A stretch of DNA of 19,385 nucleotides, from contig JAOXYB010015787.1 of the NCBI GenBank assembly GCA_028565635.1, positions 1 to 19,385 of the forward strand, written 5' to 3'. The DNA comes from Phoronis ovalis (Eukaryota; Phoronida; Phoronidae). Below the pieces are notes generated by a model. It saw only the letters and a program-made list of their open reading frames with translations, was not told the origin of the DNA and ran no database searches. Of this stretch, positions 10,890 through 19,385 are shown in pieces (position 1 is the first letter of the stretch; the number at the start of each line of letters is the position of its first letter). Position numbers and translations under genes: made by a program.

Positions 10890-13800
10890 ATGGAATCCAC
10901 AAATCAGAAACAAAAATCTCCCAGACTTCTCAAAGGGTTCACAAGAAAAGTAGATTTGAAAGGAAAACCAATTAAGAGAAGTCAAGAAACTGCATCAAAA
11001 ACATTAATGAAGAAAAATACTAACAATAAACCGCCATCCTTAATAACCAGCAGACCTAAAAGAACTGTTATACCGAAGAATTATCTGGTATAGAAACCTT
11101 TAATTTCCTACCGTATTGTTTAATCGGAGTCTGCATCGCTCTTTGCAGAACTTCTTCATTACTTCATTACAAATTCCATTTGTTTATCTAACAAGTTCAG
11201 TTCATTAGAACAATAATTGGAAGCACACAAGGAGTCTGTTCAAGAAGGGTTTAGTAAATGTAAAAATTGTATTGCAACTCCCTTTCTATCATGGTACATT
11301 AGGATCAGGTTTCACCACCTTGGAGAGTGTAAAATGTCCTATTTGTTGTTCTTCAAATGTTGTATTCAAATTTCAAATTTATTATTCAAATAAGGTCATA
11401 CTCGAAAGCTTGTACTGCTATAAAATTTGACTAGCCTAACACAGTAATGAGGTATGATAAATACTAACGGTTTGCTGGTAGCAGCTACACATTACACCTA
11501 AACTAAATGTGGGCACTTAATATCTGGTAGGTGTTCTTTGAAATTTTGTTGCTCAGTATTACTGTTTAATTCATACAATATTTCCTTTCTTTTAGGAAGA
11601 AGCAACTAGTTATTCATGGCAAGAGGAAAATGAACTAAAGAAAGCATTGTATGCTTCATTACAAGAAAGTAAACGCCAGTCTCCACAGATATTTGGGGAC
11701 TCTGAGGCTAAGATTGATTTAGTAAATGAGGAGTCTCATTCTAAGAAGAAACATAAATCTCTTTTGCAATCTAACATCCCTTCGGTATTGAACAAATTAA
11801 AACTTTCCTCATGCTCAATATCAAAAGACAAACCTAAATCTCCAATTAAGAAAAAATCTTATTCACTGCCGACAAAGTATAAGAAAAAGAAAGAAATTAT
11901 TAAACAAGAAAAGTTAGCTACTGTGAAAAAGAAGGATACCTCATTGAAGAATAGTGGTATTTGCAAAGAGCTTGAAATCAGGTATTGCCATATACACTGA
12001 GCAGTTGTTATTAATTAATTAAATACTTCCGATATCTAAGGATAATTATTTTATGTTTTTCAGTTTGATTTGATTTAATCTTTTAAACTTCAGTGAGTTT
12101 TAGTAAATTTTGTTTGAGCTACTTTTTGAGACATTTTTAAGCAAATGATATGTTGCATTGTGCTTACCACATTGCTGTTCTTTGACAAATTGCCATATTT
12201 TTTGCCTATAGTCCAACAGGTATAATCATTCAAGTTATATTGCAAGATAGTGTCTAAAAGTGCTGTTAGAGAAATTAAGCACCAAAGATTTGTTATAGTG
12301 CAGATGTCTGCATTTTCTGTTAATAATCATCTGTCTCGTTAATTCTCAACATATTTTTTGCTGATAACATTTTCAGTGCTTTTAAGCCAAAAATGCACGC
12401 GCAGAGGAAATTTGCACAAAACCAGTCATCTTTTACTCCCAGTCCAAGTGTTACCCCAAGTGCAACACCCATAAAGTTTTTAAAGACATCACCTAAGGAG
12501 AAGAAAAAAGACTTTAGTACTGGAAAGAAAGCAAAAACGGAAGATTTTCTTACATTTCTTTGCCTTAGAGGTAATGTTAAAAAAGTACTGTAAAATAGCT
12601 TCCCTTTCTCTCTTTGTACTGCTTTCATCAACCAGTTAAAAACTGCTTATTTATACTCTTCAGTAAAACAGTTGTACAGTATTATTCTAAAACATGTACC
12701 TCTTTCTTTTAACAGGCACTTCTGCCTTACCACCACGTCTGGAGTTCTTCAACTATGCAGATACGCAATCAACCAGTAGTAACAGTCGTCCACAAACGCC
12801 ACAATCTAAGACAAGTCTCTGGAAAGAAAAGAAAACGTCACCTGCAAAAACCAACGCCAGATTTGAAAAAGAGTTAGGTGTTAAAACCTTGGTATGCAAC
12901 ATTGCATCAACTTTTTTCTCGGCATCTTAGTGGTGACTGTCTGAATTAAATTGTATACTTTTCTACCTTTGAATGCTTGCTTTTCTGGGTGATAAATCTT
13001 TATTATCTGTGTCTAAAACTGATTTTGTGGTTATGGTGATATGTATATATTATGTGACATATTTCTACAGGCAATAGTATGCTCTTGCTTGCGTACCTGT
13101 CAAGTTGGCAGAATTTTGAGCGGAGATTTGATATTTTCAGAACCTTTTCTATTGAAAGTAATGGCAGAAAACAAGCCTCAAAACAGGAGTCTCACATCCG
13201 CATCGTTTTTTCAGAAAGCAAATGGTTTTAACTATTATAGAAATATGCAGTAAATCATTTTCACAAGAGGATAACAAAAAAAAATGCTCTTATTTTTTTA
13301 TGCTAAAATTAGTTAAGAAGTTATCATTTTTGAGCATATTGTTTCTTGTTTGAAATACTGTGCATAATATTAGATGCTGTAAAGCTTGTAGTGGTGTGGT
13401 AGACAGTATTGCTAAACATTGCATACTTGTACCGGCTGTTCTAGAATGTGTTCACAAATGTGCTAGAGAGCACTTTCTATGCCCAACAACAATTGATTTA
13501 AAGTGTATTGCCCGCTGAATAACGGCAGGTTGTGTGTTTTAATATTTTTAAATAATATTAAAATATTTTCAAAACTAAGTACCGTTGATGAAAAACATGC
13601 ATTCCAAGTGACACATGTTATATTTTCTATAACAGCCAGCCCTAATTAACTCTTTGAAGTTAATTTTCTATTCCTGTCATACGTTTTTACCCACATTTGC
13701 TTACTTTGCACTAGCTTGAACATATGTTAATATTTCTGTTTGCTTTGATAGATTAGACCAATAAAACAAGATGATACCTATGATAGTTTAATGCCTAGCA

Positions 13801-16800
13801 GAATAAACCCAAGTTCTGAATCTAACACTAGTTGTGAAATGCCCGAGCTTGTATGTAAAGACTGTCCAGTATATTACCACAGAAATGAAGTTAAAGTGGT
13901 TTGTGTTAAAACATTGGAACCTGTAAATGAAATACTAGCTACTCCACAACTTGATCAGCAACTAAGATCTGAGAAGACCACTGCGATATGTTTACGTCCT
14001 TTACGAGTCAGCAAAATGAAGTGTAAAAATTCAACTCTTACTGCGTTTAAAAACAACAGCTATCCCTTTCGATATCAAGAAAATCAACCTGTTGTATCAT
14101 GTGGCCATAGATGTGACCATGTTTATCGGTCTATTAATCTGCTGTCAAGGAATGAGACTGAACCAATAGTACCATTAAGCAGTGAAACACAAGTCACGTC
14201 ACAAGAAGCAGTCCTGAATGTAGAGGTAACCAGTCAAAGTGATATGCTAGAATGTAATGGTGAAAAGTCTTGCACTGATAAGAATGTAGCGTGTTCACCT
14301 GATACTACCAGTATTCGTCAGAACCTGTGTGCAACTGTTCAGAATGAGAAATCTATGCGAAGAAGCAGAACCATACGCAATTTTTCTTCAGATTCTGTAA
14401 AGCATATAGTGCCCCTTACATCAACAACCACTAATAGACGGAGTGTCACGGTACCAAAGTTAAAGACATTTTCCGTTTTGTTAAATCGATTATCTCCTGA
14501 TCAAATGTCAAATCCTATTGAACAAGCTGTAAGTGACTTTTCAGATTCCACTAACTCTACCATATCCACTAAACGTTGTCTCTCGGACACACAGGATCCA
14601 TGCAATGACGAGCAGGATTCACACAGTGACCAGCAGTTTGGCAAGCAGTACTCCTCCCGCATGGACGAGCAGTATTCCCACATTGATGAACAGTATTCCT
14701 GCACTGACAAGCACAATTCATCCATTGACGAACAGAAGTCACACATTGCTAATGTTAAGACGTTAAAACCACCTTATGTTATGCTGTATCCATTGTTGCC
14801 TGCTGTAGTGAATTATAATGGAAACCACACCGAAATCTCTACAGCTGACTCTTCGTTAGCTTTTACAAAATGTACCTTTGATGAACATCAGTCACACATA
14901 ACTAGTGCTCTGAAGTTAGCACCACCTTCAGTTGTGCTGAATCAGTTGCCTCCTGTTGCTAGAAATCAAAGATCAAATCTTAGCAAACAAGCTTCGAAAT
15001 GCAATCCCTCTGTTTCTACAACATATGCCATACCTAGTGATTGTAAACTACAGAACCCATGCATTGCTAGTGTTTGGAATCTAAAGTCACCTTCTGTTAA
15101 GCTGCACCCATTACCACCTGCTGTGCTGTCTCCTGGTATATTTCTGGTAACAGTTCTATCTTAATTATCATGTTGCTCTATATTGGGTATTTTTTGTACT
15201 CAACTTTTAATTAATTTTAATTTATTTACCCAAGACAGCTTTGTTTAAATTTTGTTTTGGCAATTTTTTTTGTTATTAAACAGTTGTAAAATGCGTAAAA
15301 AATGCTAACAAACAAGAAATTTAATTATTTTCTTAACTTTGCAGATGAGAGTGATCTATGTTGTATCAAATACGGGACTCCTACTTGGTGGAAAGGCTTT
15401 CTATCACTAGATAATCTTGATCATGCAAACTCAAACATTGTGTCCCCCTATAATATTTCCAAATTTTTCTGTCAGAAGTTGTTTTTCTCCCAGACTTGGC
15501 ACTCGGGGGGGGTAAAAGGGTACACATGCTTGTTCCCTGACATTAAAAAGATAACCTTTTTCCAGAATATTCAGTCAAAAATTACCCCCTTTTTCGACAA
15601 AAACGTGAATTTTCTCCACGAAAAACATTTGAGTACCTTTCTTTTGAAAAGTATCGTCAAGATTCGGAACGTGCAACATTTGGAAATACGATACAGTGTT
15701 TGGGATAGGCACCTGAACTTGAAACAAAAGGCAATCGATGTAAACATTGGAATCGAAGTTTAGATCAAGACTGGTGATTGATTTTAATACAGCGGCTCCC
15801 GAGCAAAAAAAGGTTTTGTCAATACCAGGGGTAAAACCTGCAAAAATATACCCTTTTTATTGATTTCAAGGAGGTACACTAAAAAAAACCTGTTTTTCAA
15901 TTTCGCTGACTACGGAAATTACCCCTTTTTCTCTGCGATTTTGGGAATGTGCATGCGATACCGATATCACCTTGAGTACCAGGGCCGGGGTTTTCCTGTT
16001 TTATATCTTTTCTCAAGTTTTATAAAACAGAAAAAATAAGAAATCTTGCTTAGCTTTATCTGTTATTAGGAAATTAAGTACATGCCTTTTTACTTTTAGT
16101 CAAAAAAGACACCCGAAAAATTGAGGCGATATCGAGAGAATAGCTTGCCAAGGTCAAGGTCTCCATCCCCTCCACCACAGCTAAGTCCAGTCCCACCACC
16201 TGGTGTGAAAAGGATTAAAACAAAATTGCCACCATGCTTGGCCCCTGTTCTACCACTTTCAAAATTTGTAAACTTGTCTGAAAAGGCAGAAAAGAAGCAG
16301 CAAGCTAACATTATCAAAGCAAGACAATTAACAAAGAAGGCTAAACAGCAAAGGAAAACTGTAAAAGATGTCAAAAAACATGTGAAAGTAGGTAGAAAAA
16401 GAAAAATGCATTCTGATGACGAATCTCCTGGTAAAAAATTGAAAAAGGATGATAAATCAGAATTTGAAGAGATTAATGATGTTGACACAACTGGGACTGA
16501 AAAGAGAGCTAGGTTAAAAAGAAAATCGAAAATATACTTGGAATCGGATTGGAAGTTAGACTCAGATTTATCTAGTGATTTTGAAGAAGCATCCCAAAAA
16601 ATGGTGAAAAAGCGAAAACTCACGAAATCCAAAATAAAAACAACTGCTAGAATTACGAAAGGAATTAAAAATCTTCGACCTCGAATAAAGAAATTAGATG
16701 ATACTGTGTATGCATTTGAAGATGATGAGATTTCTTTTAAAGTTGATGAAAAATCCTTACCAAAGTTCAAGGCTACTAAGAAGACGTATAAACTTGGTAA

Positions 16801-17543
16801 AGCATTACTTAAGAAATGTGATGACAATGGAGTATCAGAACAAAGCTTGTTGTTAAAACGGAAAAAGCCTAAAAGTGATAAAGTGAAAGAATTACTGTGT
16901 AGTGACAAAAGTAGTAAACATTTGCAACAAGAACATGTAACTAAGACACAGACCAAGACATCTCATATTAAAGAAATCCCTGTGTTGTAGTAAGTACACT
17001 CTGTGACAGCAAACATTTTCTATGTGAAGTGTGTCCATACGAATTAATATTCTTAAAACTTGAAGTATTTCAAAAAAGTGAACATGGGCTGTAATTATTG
17101 ATAAACTGAGTTTCATATGAACTGATGCAAAACCACAATTTTTTTGAATACCAAAAGCTGTTCTCGAAAGATTTAAAAGTGGGCTGGCAATTCTGCAAAA
17201 GCCATAAGTTTAACAAAATTTGGATATTATATGTAGTTTATCTGTTAGTTAATGTTGCATGTTTTGATTTTTTGTTGCAACTGAAAAATGATTTACAAAT
17301 GTGTTGAATAGTATCACACTCTTATTTTTGCTAACTCTTATTCAAATTATTATCCAAATGCTATATTCAAGACACTTTTCTCCATTGTATTTATGCTGTG
17401 GATAGTTTGTTGTAAATGTTATGTAAAAAATTTATAGTCCAACCTTGGAAGAGTTTGAAGATCCGATGAAGTTCATTGCATCTGTTAAGGATGAAGTAGA
17501 GCCTTTTGGAATGTGTAAAGTGGTGCCACCTGATGGTTGGAAG
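10890..17543 (+). CDS. JARID2: Jumonji/ARID protein JARID2, N-terminal part (7 coding exons, 3' part outside window)
   Basis: JARID2 is a nuclear, catalytically inactive Jumonji protein that recruits and activates Polycomb complex PRC2. Coding exons: 10890-11087, 11596-11981, 12377-12570, 12716-12891, 13752-15146, 16100-16989, 17438-17543. Phases agree at every junction and give 1115 residues before the window's last visible exon. Family matches in order are: SRPKRTVIPKNY (human RPKRNIIQKKY); a UIM at about 76-91; HAQRKFAQNQ with Lys206 at the human K116 position; KTEDFLTFLCLRG at 248-260; a long low-complexity linker; a Lys-rich basic region in exon 7 with NLS-like KKRKL; then EIPVLYPTLEEFEDP and FGMCKVVPPDGW, the start of JmjN. 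ATG 10890 (G at -3, G at +4) is the first in-frame start. The exon 7 donor is GTAAGT and splits a codon, removing an apparent stop. The N-terminal region is about twice the human length. ARID, JmjC and zinc finger must lie downstream. The exon 6 donor (15146) was chosen by phase. Confidence 0.93.
13071..13157 (+). other. Candidate JARID2 cassette exon (phase neutral)
   Basis: Within the intron 12892-13751 there is an acceptor (TTTCTACAG ending 13070) and a donor (AAA then GTAATG at 13158) bounding 29 open codons in phase 0. It can be included or skipped without shifting the frame. The encoded peptide is Cys- and Leu-rich with no match to JARID2 that I can recall, so it may be chance. Confidence 0.25.
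13537..13563. repeat. AT-rich perfect hairpin
   Basis: Arms TTTTAATATT (13537-13546) and AATATTAAAA (13554-13563) are exact reverse complements with a 7-nt loop, in the JARID2 intron upstream of exon 6. Such hairpins are frequent in AT-rich DNA. Confidence 0.6.
14607..14747 (+). repeat. 21-bp tandem repeat coding DEQYSHI-type heptapeptides
   Basis: Inside JARID2 exon 6 (residues about 604-650) heptads DEQDSHS, DQQFGKQ, (YSSRM), DEQYSHI, DEQYSCT, DKHNSSI and DEQKSHI follow one another. The last four are exact 21-bp units at 14664-14747. A single further unit, DEHQSHI, recurs at 14880. The repeat keeps the reading frame, so copy number can change without disrupting the protein. Confidence 0.9.
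14727..15128 (+). repeat. Three-copy protein module (LK-PxVxLxPLPPAV) in JARID2 exon 6
   Basis: Three diverged modules lie at 14727-14809, 14880-14963 and 15048-15128. Each has a short polar head (DEQKSHI, DEHQSHI, NPCIASV), then LK or LKL, a PPYV/PPSV/SPSV core and a PLPPAV-like end (PLLPAVV, QLPPVAR, PLPPAVL). A fainter relative (VPKLKTFSVLLNRLSPD) occurs near 14450-14505. I recognise no named domain. The proline-rich ends look like peptide-docking motifs. Confidence 0.75.
15345..15511 (+). other. Candidate alternative JARID2 exon partly from repeat DNA
   Basis: A strong acceptor (TTCTTAACTTTGCAG ending 15344) would join in frame with the alternative exon 6 donor at 15135, continuing SP-DESDLCCIKYGTPTWW. 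A G-run donor (GGG then GTAAAA at 15512) ends it in the phase needed for exon 7 at 16100. If it reads past that donor it stops at 15764. Its 3' end overlaps the G/C-run repeat. Confidence 0.25.
15500..15935. repeat. Repeat-like intronic region with G-run/C-run TACCCC(TTTTT) motifs
   Basis: In JARID2 intron 15147-16099 the motif TTACCCC(C)TTTTT or TACCCTTTTT appears at about 15582, 15849 and 15919. The opposite form GGGGTAAAA appears at about 15507 and 15829. The mix of orientations and sharp composition change suggest nested or inverted mobile-element remnants. An open frame to 15763 runs through it but has no recognisable domain. Confidence 0.55.
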
Positions 17544-18342
17544 GTAAAGCTTTAGATTCTTAAGTTTGACGGAACAGTATTTTTACCGCACGAAGAGTGA
17601 ACAACCAAACACTGATGTATAAAGTAGCAGGGTTATGTATGGCAAGTGATGGATAAAGGTGAAAACATAAGATGCTTTGTGTGTGCCTAAGGAAGGGATA
17701 AAACTTAAATATTATAGTAATAATTGCAATATGAAAAATCTACTGCAGTGCACCCCTGTATACAATGTTTCTAGTTTTGCTGTCCTAGCTTGTCATATGT
17801 TCCTGCAAAAATCCATTACAGTGTCCCCCCCAGAAAACTGTCATTTCCTGTCAATTTCAACACGAATGTACACCTGAGCGTTATACTACATGCTACCTAA
17901 TATGATCTAAAAATCCATTTAAATCGGTGGTTAAATTCATCTACATGGCCCGCCATTCAAACATTGTCCAGTGCATTTTTATTTCCCATCTGGCCTCATA
18001 AACATTGCCACATATATTTATCCCCTACTGTGTCAAATGGCATGTCAACCAATGCCTTATGTTAATTTCAAGTACACAGCACTACATAAGATTGTCACGC
18101 GCATCCAATGCCCTGTGGCAAGTCAATCACTCCCGTCAATTTTGACCTGGGCATGAGCGACTGCAGAATCTACTCACCTGTGATTTTAGCTACAGGGCTT
18201 CCTAAAGTTCTTTGATAAGGGGTAAAAATGGACTCTGGTTTTTGTTGTGAGAGCTTCAAAAAAGAAGGATACGTAAAACAATTTAAATTATTAAGTACTT
18301 AATTTTTAACTTTCCGCCGGTGACCCTTTTACTATTATTATA
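17544..18342 (+). other. JARID2 intron, no coding content seen
   Basis: The sequence begins with a consensus donor (GTAAAG at 17544). Two short plus-strand open frames (17677-17877 and 17971-18156) have no domain, no flanking splice sites in phase and no conserved motif. The intron continues past the window end, so at least 1.8 kb separates the first JmjN exon from the next. Confidence 0.6.
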
Positions 18343-18515
18343 CCTCTGACCTCTGTTCACTGATAACCTCATGTTTTGAACCAACGGAAATCACAAACTT
18401 GTACAGTCAGAACAAATAGTCACACCTCTAACCACTGTTCACTGACACACACTGATAAACTCATGTTACGAACCAACAGATATCACATAAATATACTCTT
18501 AACAAATAGTCACAC
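18343..18515 (+). repeat. Diverged tandem duplication, two ~85-90 bp copies
   Basis: Both copies share CTGTTCACTGA, then AACTCATGTT (first copy AACCTCATGTT), GAACCAAC, ATCACA and AACAAATAGTCACAC, in the same order and strand. Copy 1 is about 18343-18425 and copy 2 about 18425-18515. Copy 2 carries a short CACA insertion. The block abuts the SINE remnant. Confidence 0.85.
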
Positions 18516-18534
18516 TTACCTTTTATATGACGTT

Positions 18535-18620
18535 CCTTCCAGGAATTGAACCCAGAACCTCTTCACTCATTGCTATAGATATTCTGCCCAGAGGCACATG
18601 GGTCAAAGGGTGGGTCCACA
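18535..18620 (-). repeat. tRNA-derived SINE remnant
   Basis: On the minus strand the block contains a perfect pol III B box GGTTCAATTCC (18552-18542) preceded by GTGAAGAGGTTCT and TATAGCAATG, the layout of a tRNA anticodon/variable/T-arm. The A box is degenerate (TGGGCAGAATA). The lack of a clean acceptor stem argues against a functional tRNA. Confidence 0.55.
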
Positions 18621-18773
18621 TGCGCGAATGAAAAACTGTGGAAGGGATATTTTTTCAACCAGGCACATAACATGCATTCCGTTAAGGGTACATATTTGGC
18701 TGAATATTGGCAAATAAGATGCTTTTACAATAAATTTAGATCTGCCAAAGGATATGTTTTTCGCCATTTAGAT

Positions 18774-18947
18774 GGAGGTACAATGCTCGCACTTAAGAAG
18801 AAAAATTGACAAGGAAAAAAAAAAAAAAACGTCAAAACAAAATAGTTCACTAAAATTAAAAAAAATATCCAACATAATGTTCACCAAAGACAATGCTCGC
18901 ACTTAACAGACCAAATGCTCGCTGATCGCGATACCCCCCCCCCCCCC
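18774..18947 (+). repeat. Interspersed repeat, copy C, ending in a 14-C run
   Basis: GGTACAATGCTCGCACTTAA opens the unit, followed by a 15-A stretch, a GTTCACCAAAGACAATG block, GCTCGCACTTAACAGACCAA and GATCGCGATACCCC. The last merges into 14 consecutive Cs (18934-18947). This matches copies A and B at the opposite end of the window, some 17.7 kb away. Confidence 0.8.
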
Positions 18948-19245
18948 TACAGCCCTCCAGATGGGTAGTAAAGAATGCGAAAAATCAGGGTGGCTTAATC
19001 CACACGAAAACATATTTACTTGTCTAATAATTTTTACTGAATGAGGTCTGCCAATGGGTCAATTTTTTTAAACCTACAAGTCTTCCAAAGGGGTGTTTTT
19101 TAGCAGGCTATATACGCGTTTAGGAGCTTCTTTCAAACCAATGTGAGTGCATATGGATCCATCCGTTTACACCAATGATCTGTATAAATACGTTGAATTG
19201 CCAATTTCTGGTATATAATAAACGGTGAGAGAGAGTAGCAACACA

Positions 19246-19385
19246 TTAATCGCGATTTAAGGCTGCCTTGAAACTGTCGACTGACTTCTTGACGACCTCT
19301 TCCCTCAATTGGTTCCAATCTATTACAGTGCTTGGAAAGAATGAGTGTCTATAAATATCCGTATTACAATGAGTGATCTGAAAGC
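19246..19385 (-). mobile_element. LINE ORF2 C-terminal end, cut by the window edge
   Basis: Read on the minus strand from the window end, the frame gives HCNTDIYRHSFFPSTVIDW, then NQLREEV and SFKAALNRD followed by a stop. This is the standard tail of many animal LINE reverse-transcriptase ORFs (SFFP...DWN.L...SF...L). The remainder lies beyond 19385. It is in a JARID2 intron, antisense to that gene, and unlike either LINE fragment in PIGT intron 1. Confidence 0.8.

Noticed and set aside
14501-14746. Cys/Ser-rich minus-strand open frame with repeats
   Set aside because: It is the antisense of the in-frame 21-bp coding repeat of JARID2 exon 6.
16096-16956. 286-codon open frame on the minus strand
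   Set aside because: It is the antisense of JARID2 exon 7. The Lys-rich coding strand (AAA/AAG) yields Phe/Leu-rich open antisense. The plus frame has family matches and splice sites.
16989-16993. Apparent stop codons ending JARID2 at EIPVL
   Set aside because: The TAG lies on a consensus GTAAGT donor. Splicing to 17438 gives EIPVLYPTLEEFEDP, which matches the JARID2 JmjN start.
18535-18620. Functional tRNA gene on the minus strand
   Set aside because: The B box is perfect but the A box is degenerate and no acceptor stem pairing was found. A SINE remnant fits better.

Overview
The window is intron-rich, AT-rich nuclear DNA from an animal, most likely an invertebrate bilaterian (lophotrochozoan, echinoderm, hemichordate or amphioxus; the sequence alone does not settle which). 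The reasons are: two conserved metazoan genes split into many small exons with GT-AG introns; introns of about 150 bp to 2.3 kb; and decayed non-LTR retrotransposon and tRNA-derived SINE remnants. Nothing bacterial or viral is seen.

Two genes lie head to head. On the minus strand (10212 down to 2316) is a complete, ten-exon gene for PIG-T, the luminal scaffold subunit of the GPI transamidase. All nine introns have consensus ends and the reading frame closes at 594 codons. On the plus strand is the 5' two-thirds or so of a JARID2 (Jumonji/ARID, PRC2.2 subunit) gene. Its exons were rebuilt at 10890-11087, 11596-11981, 12377-12570, 12716-12891, 13752-15146, 16100-16989 and 17438-17543. The last of these encodes the start of the JmjN domain, after which an intron runs off the window. 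The ARID, JmjC and zinc-finger exons are not present here. The 1115 residues predicted before the cut are about twice the length of the human N-terminal region.

Layout: 1-486, no gene seen. 487-1107, a long foldback palindrome and two copies of an interspersed repeat, a third copy of which lies at 18774-18947. 1108-2097, AT-rich with no convincing gene. 2098-10212, PIGT, with LINE fragments and a possible tRNA-like repeat in its large first intron. 10213-10827, shared divergent promoter and JARID2 5' UTR. 10828-17543, JARID2 exons, with a G/C-run repeat in the intron at 15147-16099. 17544-19385, the next JARID2 intron, holding a tandem duplication, a SINE remnant, repeat copy C and a LINE 3' end.

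Points of most interest are: a conserved histone-mimic lysine (K206, matching human JARID2 K116); a near-perfect ubiquitin-interacting motif; a previously unfamiliar repeated module in JARID2 exon 6; a C-terminal KKTR ER-retrieval signal on PIG-T; and the foldback/repeat family at the window edges. The two genes share no pathway. Their link is the shared promoter region.
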